The position numbers were made by a program, and so were the translations under genes. Of a DNA stretch of 64,000 bases, positions 41,136 through 50,885 are shown piece after piece. The notes under the pieces are model-generated. The model had not been told where the DNA came from, searched no databases, and saw only the letters and a list, made by a program, of their open reading frames with translations. Origin of the DNA: Isochrysis galbana (Eukaryota > Haptophyta > Isochrysidales > Isochrysidaceae); assembly GCA_018136815.1 (NCBI GenBank), contig CM030934.1, forward strand, positions 3,932,710 through 3,996,709. The letters are read 5' to 3'. Each line of letters starts with the position of its first letter. The first letter of the stretch is position 1.

Positions 41136-43736
41136 ATGCCTCGGGTGATCCTTCCGGTGAAGCAGCTCATCCAGCAGGCGGTGGAGGCTGGCGCGCGGAG
41201 TCCCGAGACGCTGGCCAGCTCGATCGCCTCGCACGTCCTTCAGCTACCTCCAAGCGAGGCCGAGAGAGGAGAGAAGGCGAGAGGAGAGGGGGGGACGACA
41301 GAGAGAAGGAGAGGACAAGAGAGCAAGAGAGAGAGAGAAGGGGATAGAGTTGGAGAGAGGGAGGCAGGAGATGAAGGGAGCAAGGGGCGGCGTGATGGCG
41401 CTGTCCAAGCTGGCGAGGAATGGCGGGTGCATGGAGAGGAACGAGGTGAGGGAAGGAAGCTCTTCGCTTTTCGAATGGAGAGGAATGGAGAAGGGGGGGG
41501 AGAGAAGGGAGGCGAGAGGGCGGGAGAAATGGGTGGAGAAAACGGGCAGGAGAGGGAGGGAGCTGCGGTACGAGCCCGGCCAGGAGGCTCTCTGCCTTCC
41601 CACTTCGACTCTGCAGTCCGCCATGCCGTTTATGCCGCCGCCGCCGCCGGCCGGCTCGTTAAGACACCGAACGGACTCCAGTGGGTCCCTACTCCAAGAA
41701 AGGTCAAGGGGCCGGCACAAGCGCGGCTACCGAGTCGCACGGCCGCGCCATCAGCACGCGACAAGCACGAGTGCTCGCACTACGCGTCGCTCCTCTCGCA
41801 CCAGCCCTCACGCGTGTCCATCCATCACACCGTAAGCACCTCGGCAGCTCGTAGCACAGGCCCTGGACCTGCCAGCTCGGCCACCGAGGCAGCGGCACTT
41901 CCGGCCAGCTCAGAAGCGTCCGCGCGGGTGTTTGAGCCTCTGTCGCCAAGGAACTTGAACTCACATCCTTTGAGTTTGGCTAGAGGCGAAGATCGAGATT
42001 CACCGTCCATGAAGGTGTGTGCCTGCGGCTCACTGGCGAAGAAGAGCAGCATGTCGCACGCGCGCCAGCCGGACAGGGTGCGTGCACATGGCGCACCCGC
42101 CAAGGAAAGCGGCACGTCACGCGCGCGCCAGCCGCCCAGTAGCGTCCGGGCACCGAGGAGTTCGTCCTCACGTGAGACCAAACTAGAGCCCAGAGGGGGA
42201 ACTCGTTGGATCAAGCCCGCCTCGTCGTCCTCGGAGAGTCCGTCCATGTCGGAGGAAGACGAAAATGGCCTGTGCGACGGCAACCGGCGGGTGTTTGCTG
42301 CGCGTGGCGCCTGCAGCGGCAACCGAGGGCGTAGGCGGCACGAATTGAATAGGGATGTGGACGGGGGATCAGGACTTCGCTGTGCTGCCTTCAGCGGCAC
42401 CATAGACTCGGAGACGGGCACACAAGTCTCCTCGGGGCTGCGTCGCGGCGGACGCAATCGACGCCCCGCAACTGACGACTGGCTCAATCCATGGCATGAG
42501 CTACAGCGACTGCACGGCGGCGGCGCCGAGTCGGCTCGCCCGTGTATGTTCGCATGCGCACCAATACGTGGCTATGCAGAGTGTGAAGTGGCCGATGATG
42601 AGGATGAGAATAGGAGGTCTGTCCCACGAGTGCGAAGACAAGGGGCTGCTGTGCGCAAGCGACCACGGCACTGTCCCATGAGGAGCATGCAGGCCAGTGG
42701 CAGCCTCACCGCCAAGGACGGCGACGGGAGGCATGACGAAGACCACTCCTCCGGCGACGAACCGATCCTCGCACCACATTTGCGTCGGAGTCTCCGGACC
42801 GTGCCGCTCCTTCCAGTCTCACCAGAAACCGCCGATGGCTTTATCGACCCATCGCCTGCACGCGCGACATCCCCTTGCAATGGGGAGGCCCTCCCTGGTG
42901 CAAATGGAAGCGACCCAAACGCAGAGTGGCCGTCGTCTCAATTCATACCTACGGCGGTTGGCCGAGGAATGACTACGCCTATGGTGAGCCGCATCGTCAC
43001 CATTGGCGAATCATCTACACATGCAGACGGCGAAACGGCGGGTGGGGCTCCCGAGGACACCCCTGTAGCCGTCTCCACCACGACGGGCGTTGAGCTCCCC
43101 ATGATGACCAGCACCTTGACCAGCACCTTACCTAGCCGCCAGCCCGAGTCATTGCCTGCGGGTGCCGCCGCAGCCTCACATGGAGCTCGACCCTACTCCT
43201 CGCCAACGCACATCGCGCTGCAGGGCACGCCCCTCAGGAGCCACGTGACTCCTGGAAGCCGCCAATGGGGAAGGCCAGCGTGGCTTGGTGAGGCAAATCA
43301 CTCTTTGCGTGGTGATCAGAGGCATGTGGATCCACCGCTGGCCTCTCTAGGCGGCGCAGTCCAAGAAGCTGCGTCCGAACATGACCACACCGATGTTGGT
43401 TTCCACAGCATCACGGCTGACGCCACGAAGGGCGTGGCGGCATCGGCCGGTGCGAAGGACGATGTCATGCCGGCAGATTCAGCGGAGGAGCCACGCCACA
43501 CCTGCCGAACGGTAGGCGGCACAAGTCGCAAAGGGAGGAATAGTCGCAATGGGGATCAGTCGTACACAAACGCGTCGGGACCGGCGTTGCGCATTGCACC
43601 CACTACCACAGTGGCAGCAGGACCTAGACGAGGTTCACGTATTCGCCGTCCGGCGAGCGATGACTGGGTTGATCCGTGGCGCGAGCTCGCACGCGCAGGG
43701 AAGGCTGGTGCACGGGGCCAAGCGGGTGGCCTCTAG
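41136..43736 (+). CDS. Large basic protein with a winged-helix-like N-terminus and a repeated DDW..PW motif
   Basis: Not recognised as a named family. From ATG 41136 the frame gives 866 residues; an in-frame ATG at 40962 would add 58. The first 40 residues (VKQLIQQAVEAGARSPETLA) and a later segment (FDSAVRHAVYAAAAAGRLVK) together resemble a linker-histone or winged-helix fold, split by about 100 purine-encoded Gly/Glu/Arg residues (41250-41580), which may be an expanded insert or an unrecognised intron. Two copies of a motif RR, three residues, DDW, two residues, PW, one residue, EL occur near 433-460 (RRPATDDWLNPWHELQ) and at the very C-terminus (RRPASDDWVDPWRELA). The rest is disordered and Ser/Arg/Pro-rich. 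A chromatin or DNA-binding role is an inference. It may contain undetected introns. Confidence 0.5.
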   Translation: MPRVILPVKQLIQQAVEAGARSPETLASSIASHVLQLPPSEAERGEKARGEGGTTERRRGQESKREREGDRVGEREAGDEGSKGRRDGAVQAGEEWRVHGEERGEGRKLFAFRMERNGEGGGEKGGERAGEMGGENGQEREGAAVRARPGGSLPSHFDSAVRHAVYAAAAAGRLVKTPNGLQWVPTPRKVKGPAQARLPSRTAAPSARDKHECSHYASLLSHQPSRVSIHHTVSTSAARSTGPGPASSATEAAALPASSEASARVFEPLSPRNLNSHPLSLARGEDRDSPSMKVCACGSLAKKSSMSHARQPDRVRAHGAPAKESGTSRARQPPSSVRAPRSSSSRETKLEPRGGTRWIKPASSSSESPSMSEEDENGLCDGNRRVFAARGACSGNRGRRRHELNRDVDGGSGLRCAAFSGTIDSETGTQVSSGLRRGGRNRRPATDDWLNPWHELQRLHGGGAESARPCMFACAPIRGYAECEVADDEDENRRSVPRVRRQGAAVRKRPRHCPMRSMQASGSLTAKDGDGRHDEDHSSGDEPILAPHLRRSLRTVPLLPVSPETADGFIDPSPARATSPCNGEALPGANGSDPNAEWPSSQFIPTAVGRGMTTPMVSRIVTIGESSTHADGETAGGAPEDTPVAVSTTTGVELPMMTSTLTSTLPSRQPESLPAGAAAASHGARPYSSPTHIALQGTPLRSHVTPGSRQWGRPAWLGEANHSLRGDQRHVDPPLASLGGAVQEAASEHDHTDVGFHSITADATKGVAASAGAKDDVMPADSAEEPRHTCRTVGGTSRKGRNSRNGDQSYTNASGPALRIAPTTTVAAGPRRGSRIRRPASDDWVDPWRELARAGKAGARGQAGGL

Positions 43737-44124
43737 CCATGCCACATATTCGCTCACCGCTGCCTTGCTGGCGGCGCACACAATTCGCCGTGCGTGCGTG
43801 CGCTCGCTAGATATGCCCACCCTATTTTTCCTCAAGTGGTTGGGGATGTGTCGCTTCTTTCGCTACTGTTGCACTTGGTGCTCGTGCCTTACTGCCCCGC
43901 CCTAGAGCGTTCAGATGGCGTCGTGGATGGAGTGAGCTAGAAGTGGTGAAAAATTCGTCGATTGGTGAAGCCATTTTGCCGTTGCCAACCGCACGCCGCC
44001 AAGCCCTCGGGCTTCTAGAAGACCTACATCTACATACAGGGCTAGAAGCGAGGACGAGAGGAGTGGACGCAGTGCTAGCAGTAGGCAAGGAGCGTGTCAG
44101 AGCAAGGCTGATCTCGCATTTTGA

Positions 44125-44175
44125 TAATAATAATCTCATCTGACATCCGAGCGTTAGTACAGCTACTAACTACCA
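44125..44175 (-). repeat. Dispersed repeat family A, terminal fragment
   Basis: Only the tail end is present: TGATAATAATAATCT followed by GAGCGTTAGTACAGCTACTA. It confirms that the AT-rich trinucleotide run and the GAGCGTTAGTAC block form a common end of the family. Confidence 0.55.
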
Positions 44176-44234
44176 CTGGCACGCACACCGTGACCGCCCG
44201 CCTTTACTAGCGCCCCCGGTTCCGCCGCGAGGGG

Positions 44235-44460
44235 GGGAGGGGGCGATTCTAATTTGGCTATAGCTGAGAGTGAGCGGCCAATGGCCAATGGCCAATGGGG
44301 CGAGTACCCTTGCCTCGGCTGTCCCCAACAGGTTAAATGACGACGCCTTAGATTATTATTTGGCCGCTTTAGCTTTAGCTTTAGCTGAGAGGGAGCAGCC
44401 AATTAGGCGAGTGCCCTTGCCCCGGCTGTCCCCAACAGAATAAATGACGACGCCTTAGGT
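44235..44460 (+). repeat. Two-copy tandem repeat of about 120 bp
   Basis: Both copies read TTTGGC, then TAGCTGAGAG, GAGC..CCAAT, GGCGAGT, CTGTCCCCAACAG and end in AAATGACGACGCCTTAG. The copies differ in the number of CCAATGG and TTTAGC subunits. No coding sense is conserved. Confidence 0.8.
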
Positions 44461-44604
44461 ATCCTGATTCCAACTAAGTTTATACTTAGTTCACATGGCA
44501 CATGGGGGAGGCGCCTCGTGCCCTCCCCCCCGGGCTCCAACTCACCTCCGGCCTCCAGGGGACGGGGGGCCTAGATGGGAAATACGAAATACTCGGTGTT
44601 GGGG

Positions 44605-44890
44605 CCCGCAAATATGTCGCATCCGCGATCGACCTTTTTGTTTTAGAAGTTGTTTGCGTTTCTATGTTCCCTCCTTGCAGGCTAGCCACGAGTCACCGTC
44701 GCAGGGTCCTACATTCGTCCATTCGCCCTTGTTGCCCTCGCCTCCTTTGCTCCTTTGTCGCCTCCCTTGCCGCCTGCTTGCCCCTCACCTGGCTTACCTC
44801 CTTGCGTGCTCCTCGCGTTTTAGGCGAAGTCGCGCGTTCAGGTATCGCCGGTGCAAGGAACCGCCCCCTTGCGTGACCCTGATTCGATGG
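44605..44890 (+). repeat. Dispersed repeat family E, copy 2
   Basis: Matches the minus strand of 555-815 from CGCATCCGCGATCGACC to GTGACCCTGATTC. High identity across about 260 bases indicates recent spread. Just upstream, ACTAAGTTTATACTTAG at 44475 is identical to the left edge of the element at 51785. Confidence 0.75.
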
Positions 44891-45054
44891 AGAGGCTTCC
44901 CGCGCCACCTCGTCCTCGCGTCCTCGCGCCAAAAGTTTTTTTTTCATGGTTTTGTTATTGGCCTTGTCAGCTTTGTTTTTGCCCCCACCTGATACCCCTT
45001 TGTCAGGTCTAAAGGACCTGATATCATGACATCAGGACCTCATATCAGCCTGAT

Positions 45055-45130
45055 GTCCCATCACTGATCTTGACTTGGTGAATTTTCACCCTTAGAAGTT
45101 AAAAGGCGTGTTTGACCGCCCTACCCTTGG
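45055..45130 (+). repeat. Dispersed repeat family F, copy 2
   Basis: GATCTTGACTTGGTGAATTT, CACCCTTAGAAGTTAAAA and TTTGACCGCCCTA, matching 10800-10890 in reverse. It is followed by GC-rich sequence and a single GATAGCTATC palindrome at 45215-45224. Confidence 0.7.
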
Positions 45131-45434
45131 GCATGAGCTGAGTATTCAGCACCCTGACCCAGGCCCCCAGTGGGCGCGGGTGAGCAGGGGCACTCCCAGG
45201 CCCACGTGGGCCCCCGATAGCTATCGGGCGCTGTTGGCTCCTGGGCTCCTGGGCTCCTGGGGGGCATGTAAAGTAACATGTATACTACTCGAGGGTTTTT
45301 GCACGGCCGCAACAAGGTCTCAAGAGGGTCTCCACAGCGCCTCTCAACAAGTCGCGCTGTGGAGATGTCTATTGGGACCGTCTCAATAAATAAGCGCAGT
45401 GAGGCGCTATTGAGGACTCCGCCGCACCTCAACA

Positions 45435-46244
45435 ATGGAGAAGGCGCGCCGCTGCCCCACCGTTGCCACGCCGCTTCTCGTCGTCCCCGCACCTGCCACG
45501 GGCCCAGTGCAAGGCGTCGCGGCCCGAGCCCTGCGTGATGAATGCCTCTCCCTCACCCTCCCTCTCCATGCACCCACGCTGCTTGTGCGCAGGCCAAGCG
45601 TGTGCGATACCAATGGACAGACGAGAAGAAGGTGGCGTTGCTCACGCAGATCGTTGCCACGGGCAAGAACGCCTTCATGACGGCGAAGGGCTCGAAGGCC
45701 GTGGATGACTTCGTGTCGCAGCTCGACGTGTGGACCAACGCGGAGACCGGCATCATCCCCTTGCTCAACATGCATGCCCCGGAGTTCAAGGACAACCCCA
45801 TCACGTCAACGTACACCTCGGTCATCACATCTGTGAGGGGCTAGGTGCAGGTGAGCAAGGGGTGGATAGGAGGGTGGGGATGCACATCCCTTGCCTTGCT
45901 TGCATTCACAGCCCCGCATCAACTCCTTGCGCAACCGACCCCCTACCTTCGACCCGCGTGCCCACGCGTAGGCGGAGAGTCACTTGTACACGTCCGGCAA
46001 GGAGCAGAAGGAGCCCATCGAGGTGGACACCGCCACGGACACCTGCGGTACGAAGAACGAGGCGAAGCTCACCGAGTATCAGGCGCTCATCATCGACGTG
46101 CACTGCCTCATGCGCGAGGTGGCAGAGGCAACAGCCGACCGCAAGGCGGCTCAGGCGGCAGAGCACTCGGTGCACCTTGAGCAAGATGCGGCAGCGAAAG
46201 CTGCATACAAGGCGTTGAGCGCCCGAGTAGAAGCTCGCTTGTGA
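45435..46244 (+). CDS. Transposon-encoded Myb/SANT-like protein
   Basis: Starts at ATG 45435 (MEKARRCPTVATPLLV). The first donor is uncertain (two phase-0 sites near 45510). Exon 2 is 45593-45832 and exon 3 is 45972-46244; both junctions are GT-AG in phase 0. Exon 2 holds a helical DNA-binding-like domain: RVRYQWTDEKKVALLTQIV, GKNAFM and VDVWTNAE-like residues (QLDVWTNAETG). Exon 3 is acidic and then an Ala-rich coiled coil (EHSVHLEQDAAAKAAYKAL). In PIF/Harbinger transposons the second gene encodes a Myb-like protein that helps the transposase enter the nucleus and bind the ends. The Myb call is inferred from context plus the Trp-containing helix, not from a full motif match. Confidence 0.6.
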
Positions 46245-47002
46245 ACGTACTGGACGTGCCACTCCCAACAGCTTCCCATCTACGAAACCAATTAGGTTTG
46301 GCAGGGGAACACCCGCCTCAACATGTGCTGCAGCAAACCGGGGAAACAAGGGAGCAAAACACGATAAACTACGAGAATCAAGCAGGTGTGGAAAGGTTGT
46401 GTGAACATGTTGCACCACCGCTTGATGCGCCTCGGAGATGGCGGCCTCGCTCCTCCCGGTCTCTACGCATAAGACGACCGCGCTGCCTGCGGACAACACG
46501 GTGCTGGGGGTGATTGGGGTCGCAGTGGGGCAGGATGCACTAGTAGGCTGGGCACATCGCTCGAGTGGCCCAACGCTCGCCACGCACCTGGGGTCTTGTA
46601 TCGGCGCAGAGCGATGAGGGCCGCCTCTTCTCCGCTCATCACATGCCGCCCCTTCAACCGAAAGCCAGCAGGGAGCTGCAGGGCATCAATCACCCTGGGA
46701 AGGTCTTCGAGCCGAAAGCCAAAGCGCACATACACATCGCGGGCCTGCACGCCCTCACCCGCGCCCGCCTGCGCGGCCTCCTGCTGCAGTCTTGCCACGG
46801 ACAGACGCTCTGGCCCAATGCTCGAGCGCATGGACCGCGAGAGAACCTCCGCTGCGAGCGCGAGGAGGATGCGCTCAGAGCGCCGGCCCTCCGCAGCATC
46901 GCAGTCCTCGCCACGCCAGCGCCTCCTGCGCTTCAAGTGGGCCAGCATCATGGCCAGCTCCGCGTCCTCCAGCTCCTGTGCCGTGAAGGGGCGCGTCGGC
47001 AT
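46240..47002 (-). pseudogene. Harbinger-type transposase, N-terminal half only
   Basis: From ATG 47002 (MPTRPFTAQELEDAELAMML) exon 1 runs through RFGFRLEDLPRVIDALQLP and GRHVMSGEEAALIALRRYKT, the conserved lead-in of Harbinger transposases. A donor near CCAG/GTGCGTGG and acceptor TTGTCCGCAG (about 46490) lead into GRSEAAISEAHQAVVQHVH and FAAAHVEAGVPLPNLIGFVD, which includes the first catalytic Asp (GFVDGK). The similarity ends shortly after at SFYSGAQRL, where the opposing Myb-like gene occupies the DNA. The remaining catalytic acidic residues are missing, so the enzyme cannot be functional. The overlap of both genes' 3' ends marks an internal deletion. Confidence 0.75.
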
Positions 47003-47499
47003 CGCACCCCTGCGTACTGCCGCAGACCGCTCTACCGCGGTTGAGAAGACCGCTATTGAGAGGAAAACGCGGTTTTCTCCTTTTGCAGGACGGCCGCAAT
47101 AGAGCCTCAACAGCGCCCCGACACTGTTGGGGCGGGGGGCTGTTGGGGCCCTATTGCGGCCTGCAAAAACCCTCTACTCTAGTACTTCTTTTGTCTGATA
47201 GCACCTACTTTAACTGTACTTGTAGCGAGGGGCCGTCGTGCGCCGTCTCCGTCCGTCGAGAGCGGCGCTGGCTCCTCTCTGCCCTGAAGCACTGCGGAGA
47301 AGAATTCTCTTACCGTGGTGAAGACGTGAGAAATCTCGTCCCTCTCCTCCACGTCTCGTGTCTCTCCCCCCCCCATTTCCCCTCCTCCCACCCCTCGGCT
47401 CAGCAGATTTCTTCTTCTCTTCTCTTCTCTTCTCTCTCTCTCTCTCTCTTCCTTCGCCCCCCCCCCCCCCCCCACTTCCTCTCTCTTCTCCCTACGGGG

Positions 47500-49362
47500 A
47501 TGGGGGCCCTAGCGGGGCCACACAGCCTACGGCTCGTGTGGCTGTGGCTCTCCGCGGCTCGTGCGGCGTGCAGCGGCGCGCGATGTGTGAGCGGTGGGCC
47601 GTCACTCTTCCAGCCTGTCCATTCGCTTGCGCTGCACCTCGGTGGCTCAGGCCGTGCCAAGCTGGTCTGGCAAGCGCTGCGGAGTGGGCGCGACCCATTT
47701 CTGTGTGAGAAGGTGACGAGGAGGTGCGCCTTCTTTCTCTTCCCCCCTCCCCCCTCTCTCTCTCCTCTCTCTCTCTCTCGCTCATCTTTCTCTCGCTCTC
47801 GCTCATCTCTCTCTCGCTCTGGCTCATCTCTCTCTCTCTCTCTCCTCTGCTGTTTTCCTCACTTCTTCCCCCCTCCCTCAACCCACAATTGCTTCTCTCC
47901 CCCACGCCTCCGCCCCCAGACTGACCTCCCTTCTTTTGGTCCGCTCTCTCGTCCTCCCCCTGCGCTCCTCCGTTCCCGAGATCGCCTTCACTCGCCCCGA
48001 CGGCCGCCTCCATACTGAGAACAGCTTACGTCTTGCTTGCAGGGCGAGAGAAGCGCTGATCGAGGGAGGCTTCGCGCGGCTGCCAGTCGAGGTGGATCGG
48101 ACGGTGTCCTCTGACGGTACTGTGAAGTTGTTGGTTGCGCTCGAGGATGGCCTACAGGTTGAGAGTGTCGTGATTCCGTTTGAGGGGCGACCAACAGCGG
48201 CAAAGAAGTGCGAGCCGCGCTCAACGCTCTGCGTCTCGTCGCAAGTAGGGTGCTCGCGCGGTTGCATTTTTTGTGCGACTGGGCGGATGGGCCTCATCCG
48301 CAACCTCACGCCCGATGAGATCCTCGCTCAGGTCGTGCTGGCGCAGCGGGTCATAGAGGAGCTGCACATGCCAAAGCTTCATGGCCTGGTATTCATGGGC
48401 ATGGGCGAGCCGCTCAACAATCCAGCGTCTGTGCGCAGCGCGCTCGCACTCCTCACGGACCCGCAGGGCTTCCGACTGGCCTCCACGAGAATATCTGTCT
48501 CGACCGTAGCACCCTCGCCTTCCGCTGTGCGAGCTGCTGTCGACCTCCCGGGCATGCTCGCTTGGTCTGTGCACGCGGCAGACGATGAAAAGCGTAAACG
48601 GCTCGTCCCAACTACTACCCACAGTGCGCACGGCCTCCGGCCCCACATGCACACGCACGCTTGCAGCCGCCACATGATATTCCGGACGTGTCTGCGCCCG
48701 CCGTGCCGCCTGAGTTTGCGCCCGCCATACCGCTTGCGCTTGTGCCCACCGTGCCGCATTCGCTTCGGGCACCCCGCGCGAGCACTCTATTGTGCCATAC
48801 AATCGATGCTGGCGTTGGTACCCCTTCACATGACTTCAATTACATGCCACCATCCGTAGCAATGACCGAGTTGCGTGACGCCTTTCTTGAGGTGCTTGAG
48901 TGCCGTCGGCAGGAGGGCCGCAGGCGTTCCACTGCCCTCATGGTGGCCGTCACTTTACTCAAAGGCATTAATGATGACCCAGCTGATGCGCGGTCACTAG
49001 TGGAGCTCCTACAGCCCATCGCAGATGCAGGCTTCAAGGTCTGTGTAGACCTCATCCCCTACAATGATATCGGCCCCGATCAAGGCGCTAATGTGCAGCT
49101 CCTGGGTGCTGAATCCTTGTTTAATATCGGGGCGGTAGAGTTGTCTGCGGCCGTGCTCGCGGTATCATCAAGCGAGGACAATCCAGCTGCGGCCTCTGCC
49201 GCCTTGCAACGCGCAGAGAAGTCGAGAATCTCCGAGTTTCAAGCGATCGTCCGCGAAGCCCAGATGGCTTGCTTCGTGCGTGTCACCCGCGGCGATGACG
49301 AGGCAGCCGCTTGTGGACAGCTTGCGACGTCGAGCGCGAAAGGGAGGAGACGAACGGATTAG
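47500..49362 (+). CDS. rlmN: Radical SAM methyltransferase RlmN (23S rRNA/tRNA adenine C2), organelle type
   Basis: Three exons: 47500-47723, 48043-48623 and 48860-49362, joined by GT-AG introns of 319 and 236 bp with matching phases (2, then 1); 435 residues. RlmN methylates C2 of A2503 in 23S rRNA and A37 in some tRNAs. The iron-sulphur motif C-x3-C-x2-C is Cys145, Cys149 and Cys152 (GCSRGCIFCATG). The catalytic pair is Cys138 (TLCVSSQVG) and Cys420 (AACGQL). Other marks: GMGEPLNN, STVAPSPSAV, LAWSVHAADDEKRKRLVPTT, VTLLKGIND, VDLIPYND and VRVTRGDD. The N-terminus (SLRLVWLWLSAARAACSGA) is hydrophobic and could be a signal for plastid or mitochondrial import; being of bacterial type it most likely acts on organelle ribosomes. 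A CT and C tract precedes the ATG. Confidence 0.93.
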
Positions 49363-50162
49363 CTGGGCGGTCGTAGCGAAGCTTCCTTGCAATTTCTTCA
49401 AGATTGCTCGAAGCGGGGGAATGGCGGTGAAGCATCGCTGACGGCTTGAAACTACCTCATTGCTAGTCTCCTAGTAACTGTGTTCATGTATGGCACACAG
49501 GTGTGCACAGGCATGGGGATCACGGGATCACGAACACGGCGGTGGACGCACAGTCTAATTGTAGCGCGCGAGAACCGTTTGACTATGCCGTCGCGCCTGG
49601 AACGCGTGACGACTCACGTGTGCCCACTAGAGCTCTCTGGCGAAACGATCCCGATACCAAATGCCGAACCCCCCGGCAGCCGAGCCACCACACTCACCGC
49701 TTCCATCGTCTACAAGTACCGCAGATAAATATTAAACGAACTTTACTGATGATCGGGTTTTTTGAGTGTGATAGTGGGTTGTCGCTATTTGTTCGGCCCA
49801 ATCTGCATACATCATGCATTAGTGAAGAAGTGTTCGCCCCCGCTCAAGTGTAGTCGTAGCGGGAGGGGGGCGCAGTGCGCGCGGGAAGTGGTTGGGCGTG
49901 CGCGCTTTCACCGCCTTTCGCGCGCTCGACCATGACCGCCATTTGGGAATTGGCCGCCGGTACGGCGTGCGCGTGCGCCGCGTGAAAGCGAATAAGACTT
50001 CTGTCTCTAAATGTTGATGTGTGTCCGGTTTAGTCACACATGTGCTCATTGCTACGATAAAGGGAATGGGGAGGAGGAAAAGGATATAAGGGTGGTGTCG
50101 GTAGCAATAAGGCCATGAGTGCCGGGCTAGTACTAGGTGTGTAGCCCTGAACCTTTAGATCA
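49363..50162. other. Intergenic stretch without a supported gene
   Basis: Open frames here are short and unlike any family. At 49870-49990 words such as GCGTGCGCG and TTTCACCGC/GCGTGAAAGC form loose inverted pairs around CGCCATTTGGGAATTGGC. Nothing else stands out. Confidence 0.5.
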
Positions 50163-50390
50163 AGGCGAGAAGCGCTCAATCGCCATCACCCACAGATGGA
50201 AAAGCGTTCAATCGCCATCACCCACAGATGGAAAAGCGTTCAATCGCCATCACCCACAGATGGAAAAGCGTTCAATCGCCACCAGCCTACACATGGAAAA
50301 GCGTTCAATCGCCATCACCCCCACGTATGGAAAAGCGTTCAATCGCCATCACCCCCAATCACCATCAGCCTACGCTCACGAAGAAGCAGC
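50163..50390 (+). repeat. Minisatellite array 3
   Basis: Opens with GGCGAGAAGCGCTCAATC like arrays 1 and 2, then about six units of 31-33 bp on the pattern AAAGCGTTCAATCGCCATCA plus CCCACAGATGGA. Units are head to tail without unique spacers. It lacks the unique tail of the other two arrays and leads straight into family A through AACGATAATAATAATCT. Confidence 0.9.
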
Positions 50391-50429
50391 CAGACAGATG
50401 TAAGGATGTGGATGGAGAGTGTGCAAACG

Positions 50430-50885
50430 ATAATAATAATCTAACTGAGCATTAGTACCACTACTCTCACTAGCCCGGTACTAACACGACAGCCCTCAGC
50501 GCACCTGCCCGTACACCTTGGCGCGTGTTGTTGCCACAGATACATACACCTATGCACCCCTCCACATCTCCCCCCTCGCAAGCCCCCGGCTCCCATTCAA
50601 ACTCCCCACAAGTTAAAATGAGGGAAAACCCATTGAGGCGGACCGGTCGACGCCGGCCGACTCTCCGGGAAAAAGCACCGGGGGGGGGGGAGGAACCTCT
50701 CGTCGACAAAGAGGATCGGCCCTTCCAGCTCGCGCCGTGAGCAGTTCTCGAGAAATAAACGACTGCGAGTCGAGTAGCCTGTGCCACCTTCAGGATACTC
50801 TCCTCGAGCTTGAGCCGCTCCCTTCTCTCTCCCGCCTGTCGCCGGCCGCCCCCTACCCGTTTGCTAACGCAAACGGGGCCTGTTT
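50430..50885 (-). repeat. Dispersed repeat family A, copy 2
   Basis: Full-length partner of 16985-17470: GAGCATTAGTACCACTAC, ACTAGCCCGGTACTA, ACACGACAGCCCTCAGCGCA, CTCCCCACAAGTTA, CCGGGAAAAAGC plus a G run, and TTTGCTAACGCAAACGGGGC at the far end. The last block is itself a short dyad. The G/C-rich stretch 50890-51780 that follows holds no gene I can support. Confidence 0.7.

Larger units (their letters stand above)
45291..47174. mobile_element. PIF/Harbinger-like DNA transposon, 1884 bp, with TIRs and 5-bp target duplication
   Basis: The left end reads GAGGGTTTTTGCACGGCCGC and the right end, reverse complemented, GAGGGTTTTTGCAGGCCGC. TACTC flanks both sides (45286-45290 and 47175-47179). 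Near the right end another TIR-like copy at about 47085-47107 faces the terminal one and could form a long hairpin. Inside are a plus-strand gene for a Myb/SANT-like protein and, converging on it, the N-terminal part of a Harbinger-type transposase. Carrying both genes is the classic PIF/Harbinger layout. The transposase is cut short, so the copy is non-autonomous. Harbinger elements normally make 3-bp duplications, so the 5-bp one is odd. Confidence 0.8.

Noticed and set aside
50163-50390. CRISPR-like array of about 32-bp repeats
   Set aside because: Units are head to tail without unique spacers, there are no cas genes, and the genome is eukaryotic. It is a minisatellite.
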